From a bacterium (GTDB lineage Bacteria > Bacteroidota > Bacteroidia > Chitinophagales > Chitinophagaceae), in contig DAHXOZ010000012.1 in the NCBI GenBank assembly GCA_027364635.1, forward strand, positions 1-36,054: 36,054 nt of DNA, written 5' to 3'. The translations under genes and the position numbers were made by a program. Positions 25,235 to 35,039 of the stretch are shown here, piece by piece. Numbering within the stretch: position 1 is the first letter of the stretch; every line of letters begins with the position of its first letter. The notes below the pieces were generated by a model. It was not told where the DNA came from and searched no databases. It worked only from the letters and a program-made list of their open reading frames with translations.

Positions 25235-26335
25235 TCAGCTGGTTTCAGCCTGATAAATATATTTTTCATTTAAAAGCTCTTCAAATTTTTCATTTAAATT
25301 TCTTGCGATTCTTTCAGAGGTAAATTTCTTAGCGAGTAAAAGATTATTTACTCTGATTTTGGCACGCAGTTCAGCATTTTTTGCAAGGGTTATAATTTTT
25401 TGCGAAAGGTCCCGGGGGTTTTCTTTTTCTACCCATAAGCAATTTTCATACTCTGTAAAATAGTCGGCGCAGGCATTTACTTTAGTAGTTATTACAGCTT
25501 GACCTGCAGCAACTGCCTGAAATATGGCCATAGGAAACCCTTCCCGATAGGAAGGTAAAATTGTTATATCACAGTTAGAGTAAAAATATTTGGTTTCTAG
25601 TTCGGGAATGTGTCCCAAAAAATTAATTTCATTTTCCAGGTTCAGTTTTTTAGCAAGTGAAGTTACTTCATCAAATAACGGGCCATCTCCCAGGCAAATT
25701 AATTTGAAGATAAGGGAATTTTCTTTTGCTAATTTACATGCATAAATTAAATCCAAAATTCCTTTCTGTTTCAGAAATCGTCCTACAAATAATAAAGTTA
25801 TAGTGGTTTCTTCTATGTTTAAACTTCTTTTAAAATTGGAGTCAGTATGGTAATTGGTGAAATCAACCGGATTTGCAGTAACCTGAATATTGTTCATAGC
25901 AAATGAAGAATTTTTGAAATTATTTAATTCCTCTCGAGATAAAACAAGGAATAAATCAACATTCCTGGAAAGATATTTATTAAGTATATTTTTTGAGCTG
26001 ACTACTGATTCAATCGTTCCGTGTGTTTTTAAAACAATTTTAATTTTACTATTAAATAATTTCAAAATAAAAATTGAAATAGAATCTCGAGCAACCGTCT
26101 TTTTATCAAAAGCTGTGTTCAGGTAAATGATGTCGCTCTTGTGTTTATTTAGTTTTCTTTTTAAATTAATAGCATTCTTTAAAATTAAAAAAAAACGCGA
26201 AACTATTCCTTCCACAGCATTTGAATTGCCATAATAGGACACTTCTACTTCATTTCCAATGTCTTTAAAAGCTTTTACCTCAGCTTCTGCTATCTCTTTA
26301 TGTACATTTACTGGAATTCCAAATAAAATCTTCAT
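25235..26335 (-). CDS. GT4 family glycosyltransferase
   Basis: 366 residues, GT-B fold. The N-terminal acceptor domain begins MKILFGIPVNVHKEI; LFVGRFLKQKGILDLIYA (about 184-201) starts the C-terminal Rossmann domain, and PSYREGFPMAIFQAVAAGQAV carries the E-x7-E-like donor ribose/phosphate site of retaining GT4 enzymes. It should transfer a sugar from a nucleotide donor to the growing lipid-linked unit in the cytoplasm. Spacing is 26 bases to the toroid gene and 22 bases from the preceding GT4. Donor and linkage cannot be read from sequence. Confidence 0.87.
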   Translation of the reverse strand: MKILFGIPVNVHKEIAEAEVKAFKDIGNEVEVSYYGNSNAVEGIVSRFFLILKNAINLKRKLNKHKSDIIYLNTAFDKKTVARDSISIFILKLFNSKIKIVLKTHGTIESVVSSKNILNKYLSRNVDLFLVLSREELNNFKNSSFAMNNIQVTANPVDFTNYHTDSNFKRSLNIEETTITLLFVGRFLKQKGILDLIYACKLAKENSLIFKLICLGDGPLFDEVTSLAKKLNLENEINFLGHIPELETKYFYSNCDITILPSYREGFPMAIFQAVAAGQAVITTKVNACADYFTEYENCLWVEKENPRDLSQKIITLAKNAELRAKIRVNNLLLAKKFTSERIARNLNEKFEELLNEKYIYQAETS

Positions 26336-26357
26336 CTTCTGTACTCTTTATTATACC

Positions 26358-27533
26358 TTAATTTTTATGTTCATTGGTATTAATAAGTTTTTTTTCCTTT
26401 TCATTTAATTGAAATACAAATTCATCTATATTTTTTTTAATCTTTTCTCCCACAAGTTGCCATGAAAACTTTGATTCTGATAAGTTAAATCCATTTTCAC
26501 CCATTTGTTTACATTTTTCAGGGTTTTCAAAAAGTTTACAGATTGCCTCTGCATACTCTTGTGGATCATTGTTTATCAAATATCCATTATAGTCATTCTC
26601 TACTAAATCAGGAATAGAACCAATATTATTTGCAATAATAGGAAGCCGGTATTTCATAGCTTCTGTGAAAACAATACCAAAAGGCTCTCTCAATGTTGGA
26701 AGACAAAAAACGGAAGCGTTATTATAATATTGCGCAACCTCTTCTACAGGTATTTTCCCCACCACCGTGCAATTGGGCAAATGAATTTGAGGAGAGCAAC
26801 CAACGATTGTTAAACCGGCATCCGGATGTTTTGACAGTATTTTTTCAAATACCTTCAAGAGTATTGGGCCACCCTTTCTTTCCCATTCCACACCTACAAA
26901 TAATATATTCTTCTTAGCATACTTTTCGGTATTCTTTTCACTGTCAATTAATACATTGCTTCCTGCAAAAGCGGTTACCACTTTGGTCTCAGGTATTTTA
27001 TAATGATTAATAAGAGACCAGGTGATTAAACTGCCGAAGGTAAATATCATTGTGGCATCTTCATATATTTTCTCTTCTACTTTTTTGATAAATCTTACTG
27101 ATTTCATGTATTGCCCGGGATCAATATCAGGATACAATTTATTGGTTTGTGTAGTATGATCAGTATAAACAAAATGAGGAATACCTTCTAATTTACCATT
27201 GAACAAAGATTGCGTTTGGAAAGTGAATAAATATTTTTTGTTTTTATGCTTTTCCCGGATGAGGCGATTCAGATGAAGAGAAATATATGAAGTGGTAAAA
27301 AACCACGCCAGGGAATCTTTCCAATTTTTTTTTCCGGAAAGGATGTCAATACCATACTCTGTAACAAAATAATAAAGATTAATTATATAGTAAACAAACT
27401 TTATTTTGTATTTTTTAATATCATCAACTATGATTTCATTATGCGGAAATCCGGCAACTAAAAATTTGTAAACATTATTATTGATTTGAGAAAAGCTTCC
27501 CATCTTCATGAAAAGAATTTCTTTATTCTTCAT
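26358..27533 (-). CDS. GT4 family glycosyltransferase
   Basis: 391 residues. The N-terminal half has a somewhat unusual start (KEILFMKMGSFSQINNNVYKFL) with a basic/aromatic surface and YTDHTT near the inter-domain cleft. The C-terminal half has ILFVGVEWERKGGPILLKVF, TIVGCSPQIHLPN and PTLREPFGIVFTEAMKYRLPIIA, the E-x7-E motif of retaining GT4 transferases. 'VEWERKGG' after the first strand is common in transferases close to the mannosyl/galactosyl GT4 group. The gene overlaps the epimerase gene by 11 bases, so translation is likely coupled. Confidence 0.87.
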   Translation of the reverse strand: MKNKEILFMKMGSFSQINNNVYKFLVAGFPHNEIIVDDIKKYKIKFVYYIINLYYFVTEYGIDILSGKKNWKDSLAWFFTTSYISLHLNRLIREKHKNKKYLFTFQTQSLFNGKLEGIPHFVYTDHTTQTNKLYPDIDPGQYMKSVRFIKKVEEKIYEDATMIFTFGSLITWSLINHYKIPETKVVTAFAGSNVLIDSEKNTEKYAKKNILFVGVEWERKGGPILLKVFEKILSKHPDAGLTIVGCSPQIHLPNCTVVGKIPVEEVAQYYNNASVFCLPTLREPFGIVFTEAMKYRLPIIANNIGSIPDLVENDYNGYLINNDPQEYAEAICKLFENPEKCKQMGENGFNLSESKFSWQLVGEKIKKNIDEFVFQLNEKEKKLINTNEHKN

Positions 27534-28488
27534 ATAAAAATGCTTTGTTTAGTGTGTACCAGTTTATGAATTCACGTATTCCTGATTCAATATCAAATTT
27601 TGGTGCATATCCAATTTCTTTTCTTGCTTTTGAGATATCTGCATACGTTGTTTTTACATCGCCGGGCTGTAAGGGCAACAATTTTAATACAGCTTTTTTG
27701 CCTAACAATTTTTCAATCGTCTCAACTAAGTTTTTTAAATTGATTACTCTTGACTCACCTAAATTATAAATACGGTACCCATCAATTGTCTTCAATGCAC
27801 AGCTGATGCCATTAACAATATCATCTATATAGGTGTAATCTCTTGAGGTAGTTCCATCGCCATAAAAAGGAAGCGGAATTCCTTCATCAATTAATTTTGT
27901 GAATTTATGGATGGCAAGATCAGGTCTTTGCCGTGGGCCAAAAACCGTAAAAAACCGTAAGCAGGTTATATCAAAATTGTATAGGTGGCAGTAAACGTGG
28001 CACAAAAGTTCACCACTTTTCTTTGTTGATGCATAGGGGGATATCGGGTGATCTACAGGATCATTTTCCGAGAAAGGGACTTTCACATTATTGCCATAAA
28101 TAGAAGAAGAGGAAGCAAATAACATTTTGCTTACCCCGTTATTCCTCATTGATTCCAGTAAGTTTACTGTGCCATTTACATTCACCTCATAATATTCAGA
28201 TATAGAATCTATGGAAGGCCTTACTCCTGCTTTGGCAGCCAGGTGAATAACCATGTCAATCTTGTTAGAAGAGAAAATGGAATTTAAAGCTTCTTTATTT
28301 TGAATATCAGTTTCATAAAACCTGAATTTATTGTTTAAAAGGAGTTGCTCAAGGTTTAAATTTTTTATTTTTCTGGAATAAAAGGGATCAAAGTTATCAA
28401 TACCAACTACCGTATTATTCTGTTTAATAAAATTTTCGCATACGTGAGATCCGATAAAACCTGCAGCACCAGTTACTAGAATATTCAT
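27523..28488 (-). CDS. NAD-dependent epimerase, UDP-glucuronate 4-epimerase-like
   Basis: 321 residues, extended SDR. TGAAGFIGSH (6-15) binds NAD, SSSSIYG (126-132) and YASTK (152-156) provide the catalytic Ser-Tyr-Lys. DNFDPFYSRKIKN (31-43) and HLAAKAGVRPSI (82-93) are features of UDP-glucuronate 4-epimerases (CapI/LpsL/GAE), which convert UDP-GlcA to UDP-GalA; GalE-type UDP-glucose epimerases lack this combination. It therefore points to a uronic acid in the polymer. The ATG shares one base with the preceding GT4 stop (TAATG) and its end overlaps the next GT4 by 11 bases. A UDP-GlcA source is needed: the locus dehydrogenase looks GDP-mannose-like, so a UDP-glucose dehydrogenase may lie elsewhere. 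Confidence 0.85.
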   Translation of the reverse strand: MNILVTGAAGFIGSHVCENFIKQNNTVVGIDNFDPFYSRKIKNLNLEQLLLNNKFRFYETDIQNKEALNSIFSSNKIDMVIHLAAKAGVRPSIDSISEYYEVNVNGTVNLLESMRNNGVSKMLFASSSSIYGNNVKVPFSENDPVDHPISPYASTKKSGELLCHVYCHLYNFDITCLRFFTVFGPRQRPDLAIHKFTKLIDEGIPLPFYGDGTTSRDYTYIDDIVNGISCALKTIDGYRIYNLGESRVINLKNLVETIEKLLGKKAVLKLLPLQPGDVKTTYADISKARKEIGYAPKFDIESGIREFINWYTLNKAFLYEE

Positions 28489-29609
28489 TAATTATTTATT
28501 TGCTTTATCAAATTTTGGTAAATCTTTATATAATTACTTGTCATAATTTTCAGATCAAATTTTTCCCGGGCCATCTGGTATCCTTTAGTTCCAAATCTCT
28601 CCAGCGTTTTTTTTTGTTCTATTAAATTTTCTATTTTCTCAATTAATTGCTTTTCCTTGCCAGGATCTATTAAATAACCATTTTCATTATCTATAACCAC
28701 CTCGTTAGTTCCACCCCCCCTTGTTGCTATCGCAGGTTTCCCCAAAGCCATATATTCAATCAATGAATTTGAGATTCCTTCTCCATGTACTTTTGAATTG
28801 GTGAGTAAAACTCCAATATCAAAAATATTGATGATCGACTCAACATCGGTTCTTCTGCCTAAGAAAAGAATTTTATTCTTTAATAACGGAGGTACACTGT
28901 TTTTTATTTTTTCTAAATCACTTCCATCTCCAACTAAAACAAAACGAATATTTTCATGTTGGGTAGTTAAAAAAATAGCCGCTTTAATTAGTGTCTTGTA
29001 ATCTTTCCGTTCTTCAAATGCAGCTACCATGCCAACAATAAAAAAATCATTGGTGGAATCACCAAATATTTCTTTAAGAATGGCAGGTTTTTCTTTTATG
29101 GTTATAAATCGGGAAAAATCCATTCCATTATATACAGTTGAAGATTTTTTAGCGGGTGCTTTATATGCTTTCAGACCCGCATTTGAGTTACCGATGATAA
29201 CATCTGAAAACGGGAAGGTTGACCTGGCTCGAAGCCAGTATTTATTAAATATATTTTTTCTTACAGGGGTATCAACTACCAATCCATTTACTAATTTAAT
29301 GCCTAATAATTTGCATGAAGGTATTGAATAGAAAGCAGTCATCGCATCCCAGCAGTGTATTATATCGGGCCTAAAGGCTTTGCAAATTTCATAGAATTTT
29401 TTAAAAACAGATAAGTCTTTTTTTGTTTTTCTGATCAGATAGTGAATTTTAATATTAAGATCAAGAACTTCCTTGTAATGAATTTCTCTATTCATTATCA
29501 CTAATATAAAGGTTGTATGACAGTCCAGATTTAATTGTTTCATTAACTCAGTCAATCTTCGTTCCTTGCCTCCTGAATTTAGTGAATCAATAAAGAACAG
29601 AATTTTCAT
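28488..29609 (-). CDS. GT4 family glycosyltransferase
   Basis: About 373 residues, GT-B fold. FFIDSLNSGGKERRL at the N-terminus is a strong GT4 hallmark (GG-x-E/R loop after the first strand). VGMVAAFEERKDYKTLI opens the C-terminal domain and KVHGEGISNSLIEYMALGKPAIA contains the E-x7-E type donor site. The track start at 29633 adds eight residues (MAQTKAGI) that overlap the asnB frame by 28 bases; the ATG at 29609 gives the classic 4-base ATGA overlap and puts the first beta strand at the very N-terminus, so it is preferred. It acts in the cytoplasm on the lipid-linked unit; donor unknown. Confidence 0.88.
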   Translation of the reverse strand: MKILFFIDSLNSGGKERRLTELMKQLNLDCHTTFILVIMNREIHYKEVLDLNIKIHYLIRKTKKDLSVFKKFYEICKAFRPDIIHCWDAMTAFYSIPSCKLLGIKLVNGLVVDTPVRKNIFNKYWLRARSTFPFSDVIIGNSNAGLKAYKAPAKKSSTVYNGMDFSRFITIKEKPAILKEIFGDSTNDFFIVGMVAAFEERKDYKTLIKAAIFLTTQHENIRFVLVGDGSDLEKIKNSVPPLLKNKILFLGRRTDVESIINIFDIGVLLTNSKVHGEGISNSLIEYMALGKPAIATRGGGTNEVVIDNENGYLIDPGKEKQLIEKIENLIEQKKTLERFGTKGYQMAREKFDLKIMTSNYIKIYQNLIKQINN

Positions 29610-31483
29610 GATTCCTGCTTTTGTTTGAGCCATTCCTCAAAGAAGATTAGCGACCAGATTTTTAAACTCAAATTGCGCATTCCATTTTGGTTGTTTCCAA
29701 CTGCCTTTTTAATATAAGAAGTATTTAAATATTTAGAAGAAAAGGAGTTCGATGAAAGCAAGGTGTCATTGACATATTCTTTAAGATCATCTTTGAACCA
29801 AAATGAAAGAGGCAAACCAAAGCCCTGTTTGGCATGATTAAATATGTTTACAGGTAATAAAGGCTTCATGGATTTTTTAAAAATATATTTCTGCTCGTAT
29901 TCTTTCAGTTTCAGGTTCCACGGTATTTTAAAAGTCAATTCAGCAAATTTATGATCTAAAAGCGGAACGCGGACTTCTAATGAATTTAACATGCTTGCCC
30001 TGTCTACTTTTGTGAGGATATCATCTACCATATAAGTCCTCATATCCAGGTATTGCAGATTAGAAATAAAATCATTTTTGCTCCCTTCTTTTAGTAATTT
30101 CATCTTATAGCCTTCTGAAGCGATTGTATAATCAATTTTAGGATGATGGTTCAATAAAAGTTTTCCTCTTTCATCTCTAGCCCAAAAAGAAGCATATGAT
30201 CCTACATACTTTTTATCATGAGCTAACAGATAAGACAATCCCTTCCCGGTGACGGATTGAGGAATTATTTTATAGAGATTTCCCCAGATCATTTTATTAA
30301 CGGCAGCACTACCTGAATGAAAAGGAGAGGATTGAAGTTTATTTAATTTGCTATAAGTATCATAACCTGCAAATAATTCATCTCCTCCATCTCCTGAAAG
30401 GGCAACCGTTACAAATTCCCGGGCCAATTTAGAAACATAATATGTGGGTATGGCAGATGTATCCGCAAAAGGTTCATCATAAGCATTTACTAATTTAGGT
30501 AATAAACTTATGGATTCGGGCTCTACAATTTGTTCATGATGTTCAGTTCCATATTTTAAAGCAATTTCACGTGCATATTTTAATTCATTAAATGCCTGCT
30601 CTTTAAAGCCTATTGAAAAGGTTTTTATAGGCCGTGTGGAATTTTTTGCCATCATCGCTACCACTGAACTCGAATCGATTCCTCCGCTCAAAAAAGCACC
30701 AAGAGGAACATCTGAGATCATATGTAATTTGATAGATTCGGAAAGACTTTCATATATTTCATCTGTCCATTGATTTTCTGTTTTTGAAAAATCCGGTTCA
30801 AATTCGATATCCCAATATCTTTTTATTATGATAGATGGCTTTTCTTTCAGTGATAAAAGCAGGCAATGTGCCGGTTGAAGTTTTTGTATGCTCTTGTAAA
30901 TTGATATATCACCGGTAATATATCCGTAAGTAAAGTAAGAGTCTAAGGCATCATAAGATAACTCATTGTCAATATCCGTGGATTTTAGGATCGCTTTTAT
31001 TTCTGAACCGAATACAAATTTATTATCATCCTGGTAGTAGTAAAAAGGTTTAATACCAAACCTGTCCCTGGCACAAAAAAGCTGCTTTTTATTATTATCC
31101 CAAATACTGAAAGCAAACATGCCTCTCAGAAATTGCAAACATTCTATTCCATATTGTTCATATAAATGAACAATTGTTTCTGTATCAGATTTCGTTCTGA
31201 AAATGTGTCCTTGCTTTATTAAATTTTCCTGTAACTCCTGATAGTTGTAAATTTCTCCGTTAAATACGATCCAGATACTGCCATCTTCATTCGATAAGGG
31301 TTGGTGGCCTGCTTTTAAGTCTATAATACTTAATCGCCGAAAACCTAATCCAACATTATTATTAATATAAAACCCTTCATCGTCTGGTCCTCTGTGATAA
31401 ATGCTTTCTGCCATTAGCTTTATTTCATTGGGATCAATTTTATTAAAAGGATTAAAATATATTTTTCCTGTTATGCCGCACAT
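29606..31483 (-). CDS. Asparagine synthase (glutamine-hydrolysing) family protein, EPS-locus copy 2
   Basis: 625 residues. The glutaminase domain has Cys2 (MCGITG), YHRGPDDEGF (29-38), FNGEIYN (74-80) and SDTETI. The synthase domain has FLSGGIDSSSV (264-274) and SGDGGDELFAGYDTY, the usual form in EPS-locus AsnB proteins. All key residues are present. Its presumed role is glutamine-dependent amidation of a sugar carboxylate on the nucleotide sugar or lipid-linked unit; genuine asparagine synthesis is possible but less likely with two copies in a glycan locus. It overlaps the following GT4 by 4 bases (ATGA) and lies 50 bases after the preceding GT4. Confidence 0.9.
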   Translation of the reverse strand: MCGITGKIYFNPFNKIDPNEIKLMAESIYHRGPDDEGFYINNNVGLGFRRLSIIDLKAGHQPLSNEDGSIWIVFNGEIYNYQELQENLIKQGHIFRTKSDTETIVHLYEQYGIECLQFLRGMFAFSIWDNNKKQLFCARDRFGIKPFYYYQDDNKFVFGSEIKAILKSTDIDNELSYDALDSYFTYGYITGDISIYKSIQKLQPAHCLLLSLKEKPSIIIKRYWDIEFEPDFSKTENQWTDEIYESLSESIKLHMISDVPLGAFLSGGIDSSSVVAMMAKNSTRPIKTFSIGFKEQAFNELKYAREIALKYGTEHHEQIVEPESISLLPKLVNAYDEPFADTSAIPTYYVSKLAREFVTVALSGDGGDELFAGYDTYSKLNKLQSSPFHSGSAAVNKMIWGNLYKIIPQSVTGKGLSYLLAHDKKYVGSYASFWARDERGKLLLNHHPKIDYTIASEGYKMKLLKEGSKNDFISNLQYLDMRTYMVDDILTKVDRASMLNSLEVRVPLLDHKFAELTFKIPWNLKLKEYEQKYIFKKSMKPLLPVNIFNHAKQGFGLPLSFWFKDDLKEYVNDTLLSSNSFSSKYLNTSYIKKAVGNNQNGMRNLSLKIWSLIFFEEWLKQKQES

Positions 31484-31533
31484 GTATTTGGTATTACTTT
31501 GGTGTTACTAATTAAAAATCAAATTCTCTGATT

Positions 31534-32733
31534 TCATTGAAATAAAAAATCACCTAATTTTTTTCCAAAAAGATGATAATTAAAATTATTGTTAGCTACT
31601 TCATATCCTGCTGCTCCAATTGAGAAAGCATTTTTGTCATTTAAAGCGTATATAATTTTTTTTGCAAAATTTTCAATTTGATCTGGTTCAACCAGGTAAG
31701 CATTTTCTTTATCTTTCAAATATTTGGGAATCTCTCCTGTAACTGTAATTACTACCGGTTTTTTGGATGCCAGGTATTCACCTAATTTGGTGGGGAATCC
31801 TGCTTTTGATTGATTGGTATCCGGTCGTGCCAAAACTAACAAATCTGAATTCGAGAGAATCTCAGGTATTTCCGAACTTTTTTTTAAACCAAGAAAGATG
31901 ACGGTATCCGTTAAATTTAATGAAGAAACTTTATCTTTTAATTTTTGTAAATCATTTTCATTTGCAGTTCCTACAAGTTGCAATTTGAAATTAGTGACAT
32001 GTTTCTTAACGTAATAAATTGCCTCAATCAGGTTATTTAAACCATCTTTATTGGCAACCATAGAACCGATGTAGGTAATAATTTTTTCATTGTGCTGTTG
32101 ACAACTTTTGGATGAACTTCTAAAACGACCCATATCAACTAATATAGGAATTTGTAAAATTTTATTTTGGTGTAAAAAGCGCGAATAATATTTGTTTAGG
32201 AAATCTGAAATAACAATTATTCGGTCATACATCTTTAATTCAATGTGCTTTAGAATAAACGTATATAGTTTTTTATCCCTTTTTTCTCTTATGATAAATA
32301 GCGGTGCTTCATTACATTCTTTGGCAATCGGAATACTGTAGATTTTTAAAAACAAGAAATAAATAAATTCGTAGAAAAAAGGAATTGAGTAATAGAGAAC
32401 AGTAACACAGTTATTTTTTCTTAAGCGCTTAATAATATAATATGTATGAAATATTCCTTTTATCTTTTTCAGATTTCTGGTCAAGAATCTTTTTTCATAT
32501 TCAACAGTTTTTTGGCTATAATAAAATGGAATTCCCTCATATCTGCCAAAAGATCTAAAGTTTTGTTTTGTTTTATGAGAAGAGTGTGTATTAATAATAA
32601 AAGGAAAGACGCCGGTTTCTTTTAACCCCTTTGAATATAAATGAGCCCGATTAGAAAGTGCATTTCCCGAAGGATAACCCAAATCTCCTATTATAACCAA
32701 TGCGTTATTCTTTATCTTTTTATGAAATTGCAT
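31534..32733 (-). CDS. GT4 family glycosyltransferase
   Basis: About 399 residues. VIIGDLGYPSGNALSNRAHLYSKGL at the N-terminus resembles the GT4 'P..GGA..R...L...L' opening. The C-terminal domain has ITYIGSMVANKDGLNNLIEA, FLGLKKSSEIPEILSNSDLLVLA and FPTKLGEYLASKKPVV, where the canonical E-x7-E is reduced to a K-x-x-E form seen in several EPS GT4 enzymes. The track start at 32736 is TTG directly before an ATG; the ATG at 32733 is the better start. The middle of the N-terminal domain is lysine/tyrosine rich, suggesting membrane-surface contact. It is 18 bases after the GT2 gene. Confidence 0.83.
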   Translation of the reverse strand: MQFHKKIKNNALVIIGDLGYPSGNALSNRAHLYSKGLKETGVFPFIINTHSSHKTKQNFRSFGRYEGIPFYYSQKTVEYEKRFLTRNLKKIKGIFHTYYIIKRLRKNNCVTVLYYSIPFFYEFIYFLFLKIYSIPIAKECNEAPLFIIREKRDKKLYTFILKHIELKMYDRIIVISDFLNKYYSRFLHQNKILQIPILVDMGRFRSSSKSCQQHNEKIITYIGSMVANKDGLNNLIEAIYYVKKHVTNFKLQLVGTANENDLQKLKDKVSSLNLTDTVIFLGLKKSSEIPEILSNSDLLVLARPDTNQSKAGFPTKLGEYLASKKPVVITVTGEIPKYLKDKENAYLVEPDQIENFAKKIIYALNDKNAFSIGAAGYEVANNNFNYHLFGKKLGDFLFQ

Positions 32734-32751
32734 CAATGATGTTGTTTAAGA

Positions 32752-33726
32752 TTAAGAAAACGTAATTATTGATTCATTTGATTTTTTATTTGAATAAAAA
32801 TCAAGGCTATTCCAATCACTCTTACTACGGTTTTCCATATATTCATTGAATTTTATGGGTAATAAACGAATATATGAAAGGGGATATTGGATTATCAGTA
32901 ATAAATATTGCCAATAATAATATAACTTCTTTTCCCGATATCTATATACCAGAAGCCACTGCTTAAGTTGAAATAATCGCATCATGTCTTTCAGCCCAAG
33001 TTTATAATAACGTGAAATAGCTTTATTATATATTTTTATGAAACATTTTTTAATTTCGGTATCGGAATTTTTAGTCAGTTGACCAGAATCATGATGACTA
33101 CGATAGACAGCACCATAATGGTCTGAGAAGGTTCCTTTATAAATTTCACTAATTCGCATCCACAAATCGCCATCTTCACCGTTCGAATAAGATTCATTAA
33201 AGTAACCAACCTCATCAAAAACCATTTTGCGAAATAAGAAACTGTTAGTATGCACTATTTTGATTCTTGAAACAACAGGATTTCTTATATCATTTTTGTA
33301 AATACTTTTATGAGTCCAGGGTTTAAAAATATTTTCCCCATTTTGATCTTTAACCTCTAACATTCGACAAAAAACAAACCCGAAAGTTGTATTAGTAATT
33401 AATTTATTAGCTAACTGTTTTAGATTGCCGGGCAAGTAGAAGTCATCTGAGTCTAAAAAGGAAATATATTCTTGTGTGCAGGCCTTGATTCCTCTGTTTC
33501 GGGTACCGGCAACTCCCTGATTAAGGCAATTTTCAGGTTTTTTTAAAATAACCACTCTATTTCCAAAGGAAGCTGCAATTTCAAGGGTTTTATCTGTTGA
33601 CCCATCATCTGAAATTATTATTTCAATTTTTCCATCATAATCCTGTTCAAGCACACTTCTAATTGCTTCCCCGATAAATTTTTCTCTGTTATATGTTGGA
33701 ATAACCACACTTATACCTGGAATCAT
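32752..33726 (-). CDS. GT2 family glycosyltransferase
   Basis: 324 residues, GT-A fold, inverting family GT2. ISVVIPTYNREKFIGEAIRSVL begins at residue 4, IIISDDGSTDKT (36-47) binds the nucleotide, FLDSDDF (~89-95) holds the D-x-D metal site, and NGEDGDLWMRISE (~181-193) supplies the acidic catalytic base ('ED' motif). The C-terminal ~80 residues are basic and aromatic and may touch the membrane, but no clear TM is seen. It should add a sugar to the lipid-linked unit. It is 39 bases upstream of nothing odd: Wzy-like gene stop to its ATG. Confidence 0.88.
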   Translation of the reverse strand: MIPGISVVIPTYNREKFIGEAIRSVLEQDYDGKIEIIISDDGSTDKTLEIAASFGNRVVILKKPENCLNQGVAGTRNRGIKACTQEYISFLDSDDFYLPGNLKQLANKLITNTTFGFVFCRMLEVKDQNGENIFKPWTHKSIYKNDIRNPVVSRIKIVHTNSFLFRKMVFDEVGYFNESYSNGEDGDLWMRISEIYKGTFSDHYGAVYRSHHDSGQLTKNSDTEIKKCFIKIYNKAISRYYKLGLKDMMRLFQLKQWLLVYRYREKKLYYYWQYLLLIIQYPLSYIRLLPIKFNEYMENRSKSDWNSLDFYSNKKSNESIITFS

Positions 33727-33765
33727 TTAAATGAAGTTTAATCAAGAATGTAAAAGATAGTTTTA

Positions 33766-35019
33766 TCAATTTGCAGATGCGAGAAAAGTCTTTATTTGGT
33801 TATCCGAAAGATTTCTTAATTCGGAAGAATAACAAATGCCTGCTGAAATCCAAACCAATAAAAAATTTAAGGTAAAGGTATTTACTGTGGAGGGGTATAA
33901 AGCTATTAAAGATACAATAATCCATATTGCAGCTGCTTTTGAAAGAATGTTTTTCGAATAAAATAACCCTAAAAAAAGTGCAGGGATAAGAATTAATAAA
34001 TAGAGGCCTAAAAAAATCATCCCTCCCTTCAAAATAAATTCCAGATAACCTGTTTCTATATAAGATCTGTAATCCGTCAGTTGGTCTTCATCGATATTAG
34101 GACAATAATACTCTCCATTAATACCTCTTCCAATAATCCAGTCATTGGTTTTAAAATCAGAGTAAAAATATAATTCTACCGGTGTTCTTGTGTCTTCTTC
34201 TCCTCTCTTTGCAATGAAACTGAAAAGTTTGTTGTTATTTATATTATAAATACTGCTTTCATAATATGCGCCACCCACTACCAATAAAACAGACAAATAA
34301 ATGGTTATTACAACCCTTTTTGTATTTACCAGGTATAAAAAATAGGAGAACATCAATATGGATCCACAAATTAATGATAATCCCCTTCTGGCCTTATAAA
34401 GAGCAAATAAGAGAGAAATGATCATCACTCCAAATGCCAGTAATTTTCTGTTTCTTGGATGATACTTATAAGTTAGGAGGATGTACCCGCAGGGAATACT
34501 TAAAAATTTTGCAAGATATTCGATTACATCCTGTGTTGCCGATGATCGGTCAAGTAATTGCTTAATGAATAATACATCAAAAAGAAGAAAGGATATAGCC
34601 AAAATCATAATCACGTCGAAGAGCTTTTTATAAAATATGAATTTTTGGGGAAATAAAATAATAAGAGGCGCTATATATATGAATATCCCGAAATTGGCAT
34701 CCACTAACATGGCTTTAATACTGTCATAATTTAAATGAATACCTCTGAAAATTGTAATTACCGACCAAATCAAATAAAAGCTGAATATAATTTTCAGATA
34801 ATTATTTTTGATTCTATAGCGAATTAGATAAGAAGCCGATGGTATAAATACAAGGATGCCAATGAATTGAAATAATTCTCCAATTTTGACTGGAATATGC
34901 GGATTTCCCTTAATGACATAGCTTAAAGTGTAGACAATAAATCCAAGAAAAAAGAAATTAAGTGCAATTAATTTCTTTTGTGAAAAATCCTCTATTTCTT
35001 CTAAATTCGAATTCTCCAT
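33766..35019 (-). CDS. Wzy-type polymerase / O-antigen-ligase-like membrane protein
   Basis: About 417 residues with roughly 10-12 hydrophobic segments and a large periplasmic loop in the second half (~255-330, containing AKRGEEDTRTPVELYFYSDF and GRGINGEYY), the layout of Wzy polymerases and WaaL ligases (PF04932). KARRGLSLICGSILMF just before that loop matches the 'RG/SRG' positively charged motif before the main loop in the ligase/polymerase family. It would polymerise repeat units on the periplasmic side of the inner membrane. The track start at 35043 is TTG with a 4-base overlap; ATG at 35019 (MENSNLEE) is preferred but the TTG cannot be excluded because this locus has at least one TTG start. 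Confidence 0.8.
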   Translation of the reverse strand: MENSNLEEIEDFSQKKLIALNFFFLGFIVYTLSYVIKGNPHIPVKIGELFQFIGILVFIPSASYLIRYRIKNNYLKIIFSFYLIWSVITIFRGIHLNYDSIKAMLVDANFGIFIYIAPLIILFPQKFIFYKKLFDVIMILAISFLLFDVLFIKQLLDRSSATQDVIEYLAKFLSIPCGYILLTYKYHPRNRKLLAFGVMIISLLFALYKARRGLSLICGSILMFSYFLYLVNTKRVVITIYLSVLLVVGGAYYESSIYNINNNKLFSFIAKRGEEDTRTPVELYFYSDFKTNDWIIGRGINGEYYCPNIDEDQLTDYRSYIETGYLEFILKGGMIFLGLYLLILIPALFLGLFYSKNILSKAAAIWIIVSLIALYPSTVNTFTLNFLLVWISAGICYSSELRNLSDNQIKTFLASAN

Positions 35020-35039
35020 TATTAGAGTATCAAGCGCTT

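Noticed and set aside
29610-29633. Upstream ATG start for the GT4 gene
   Set aside because: Adds eight residues ahead of the first beta strand and extends overlap with asnB to 28 bases; the ATG at 29609 gives a normal ATGA overlap.
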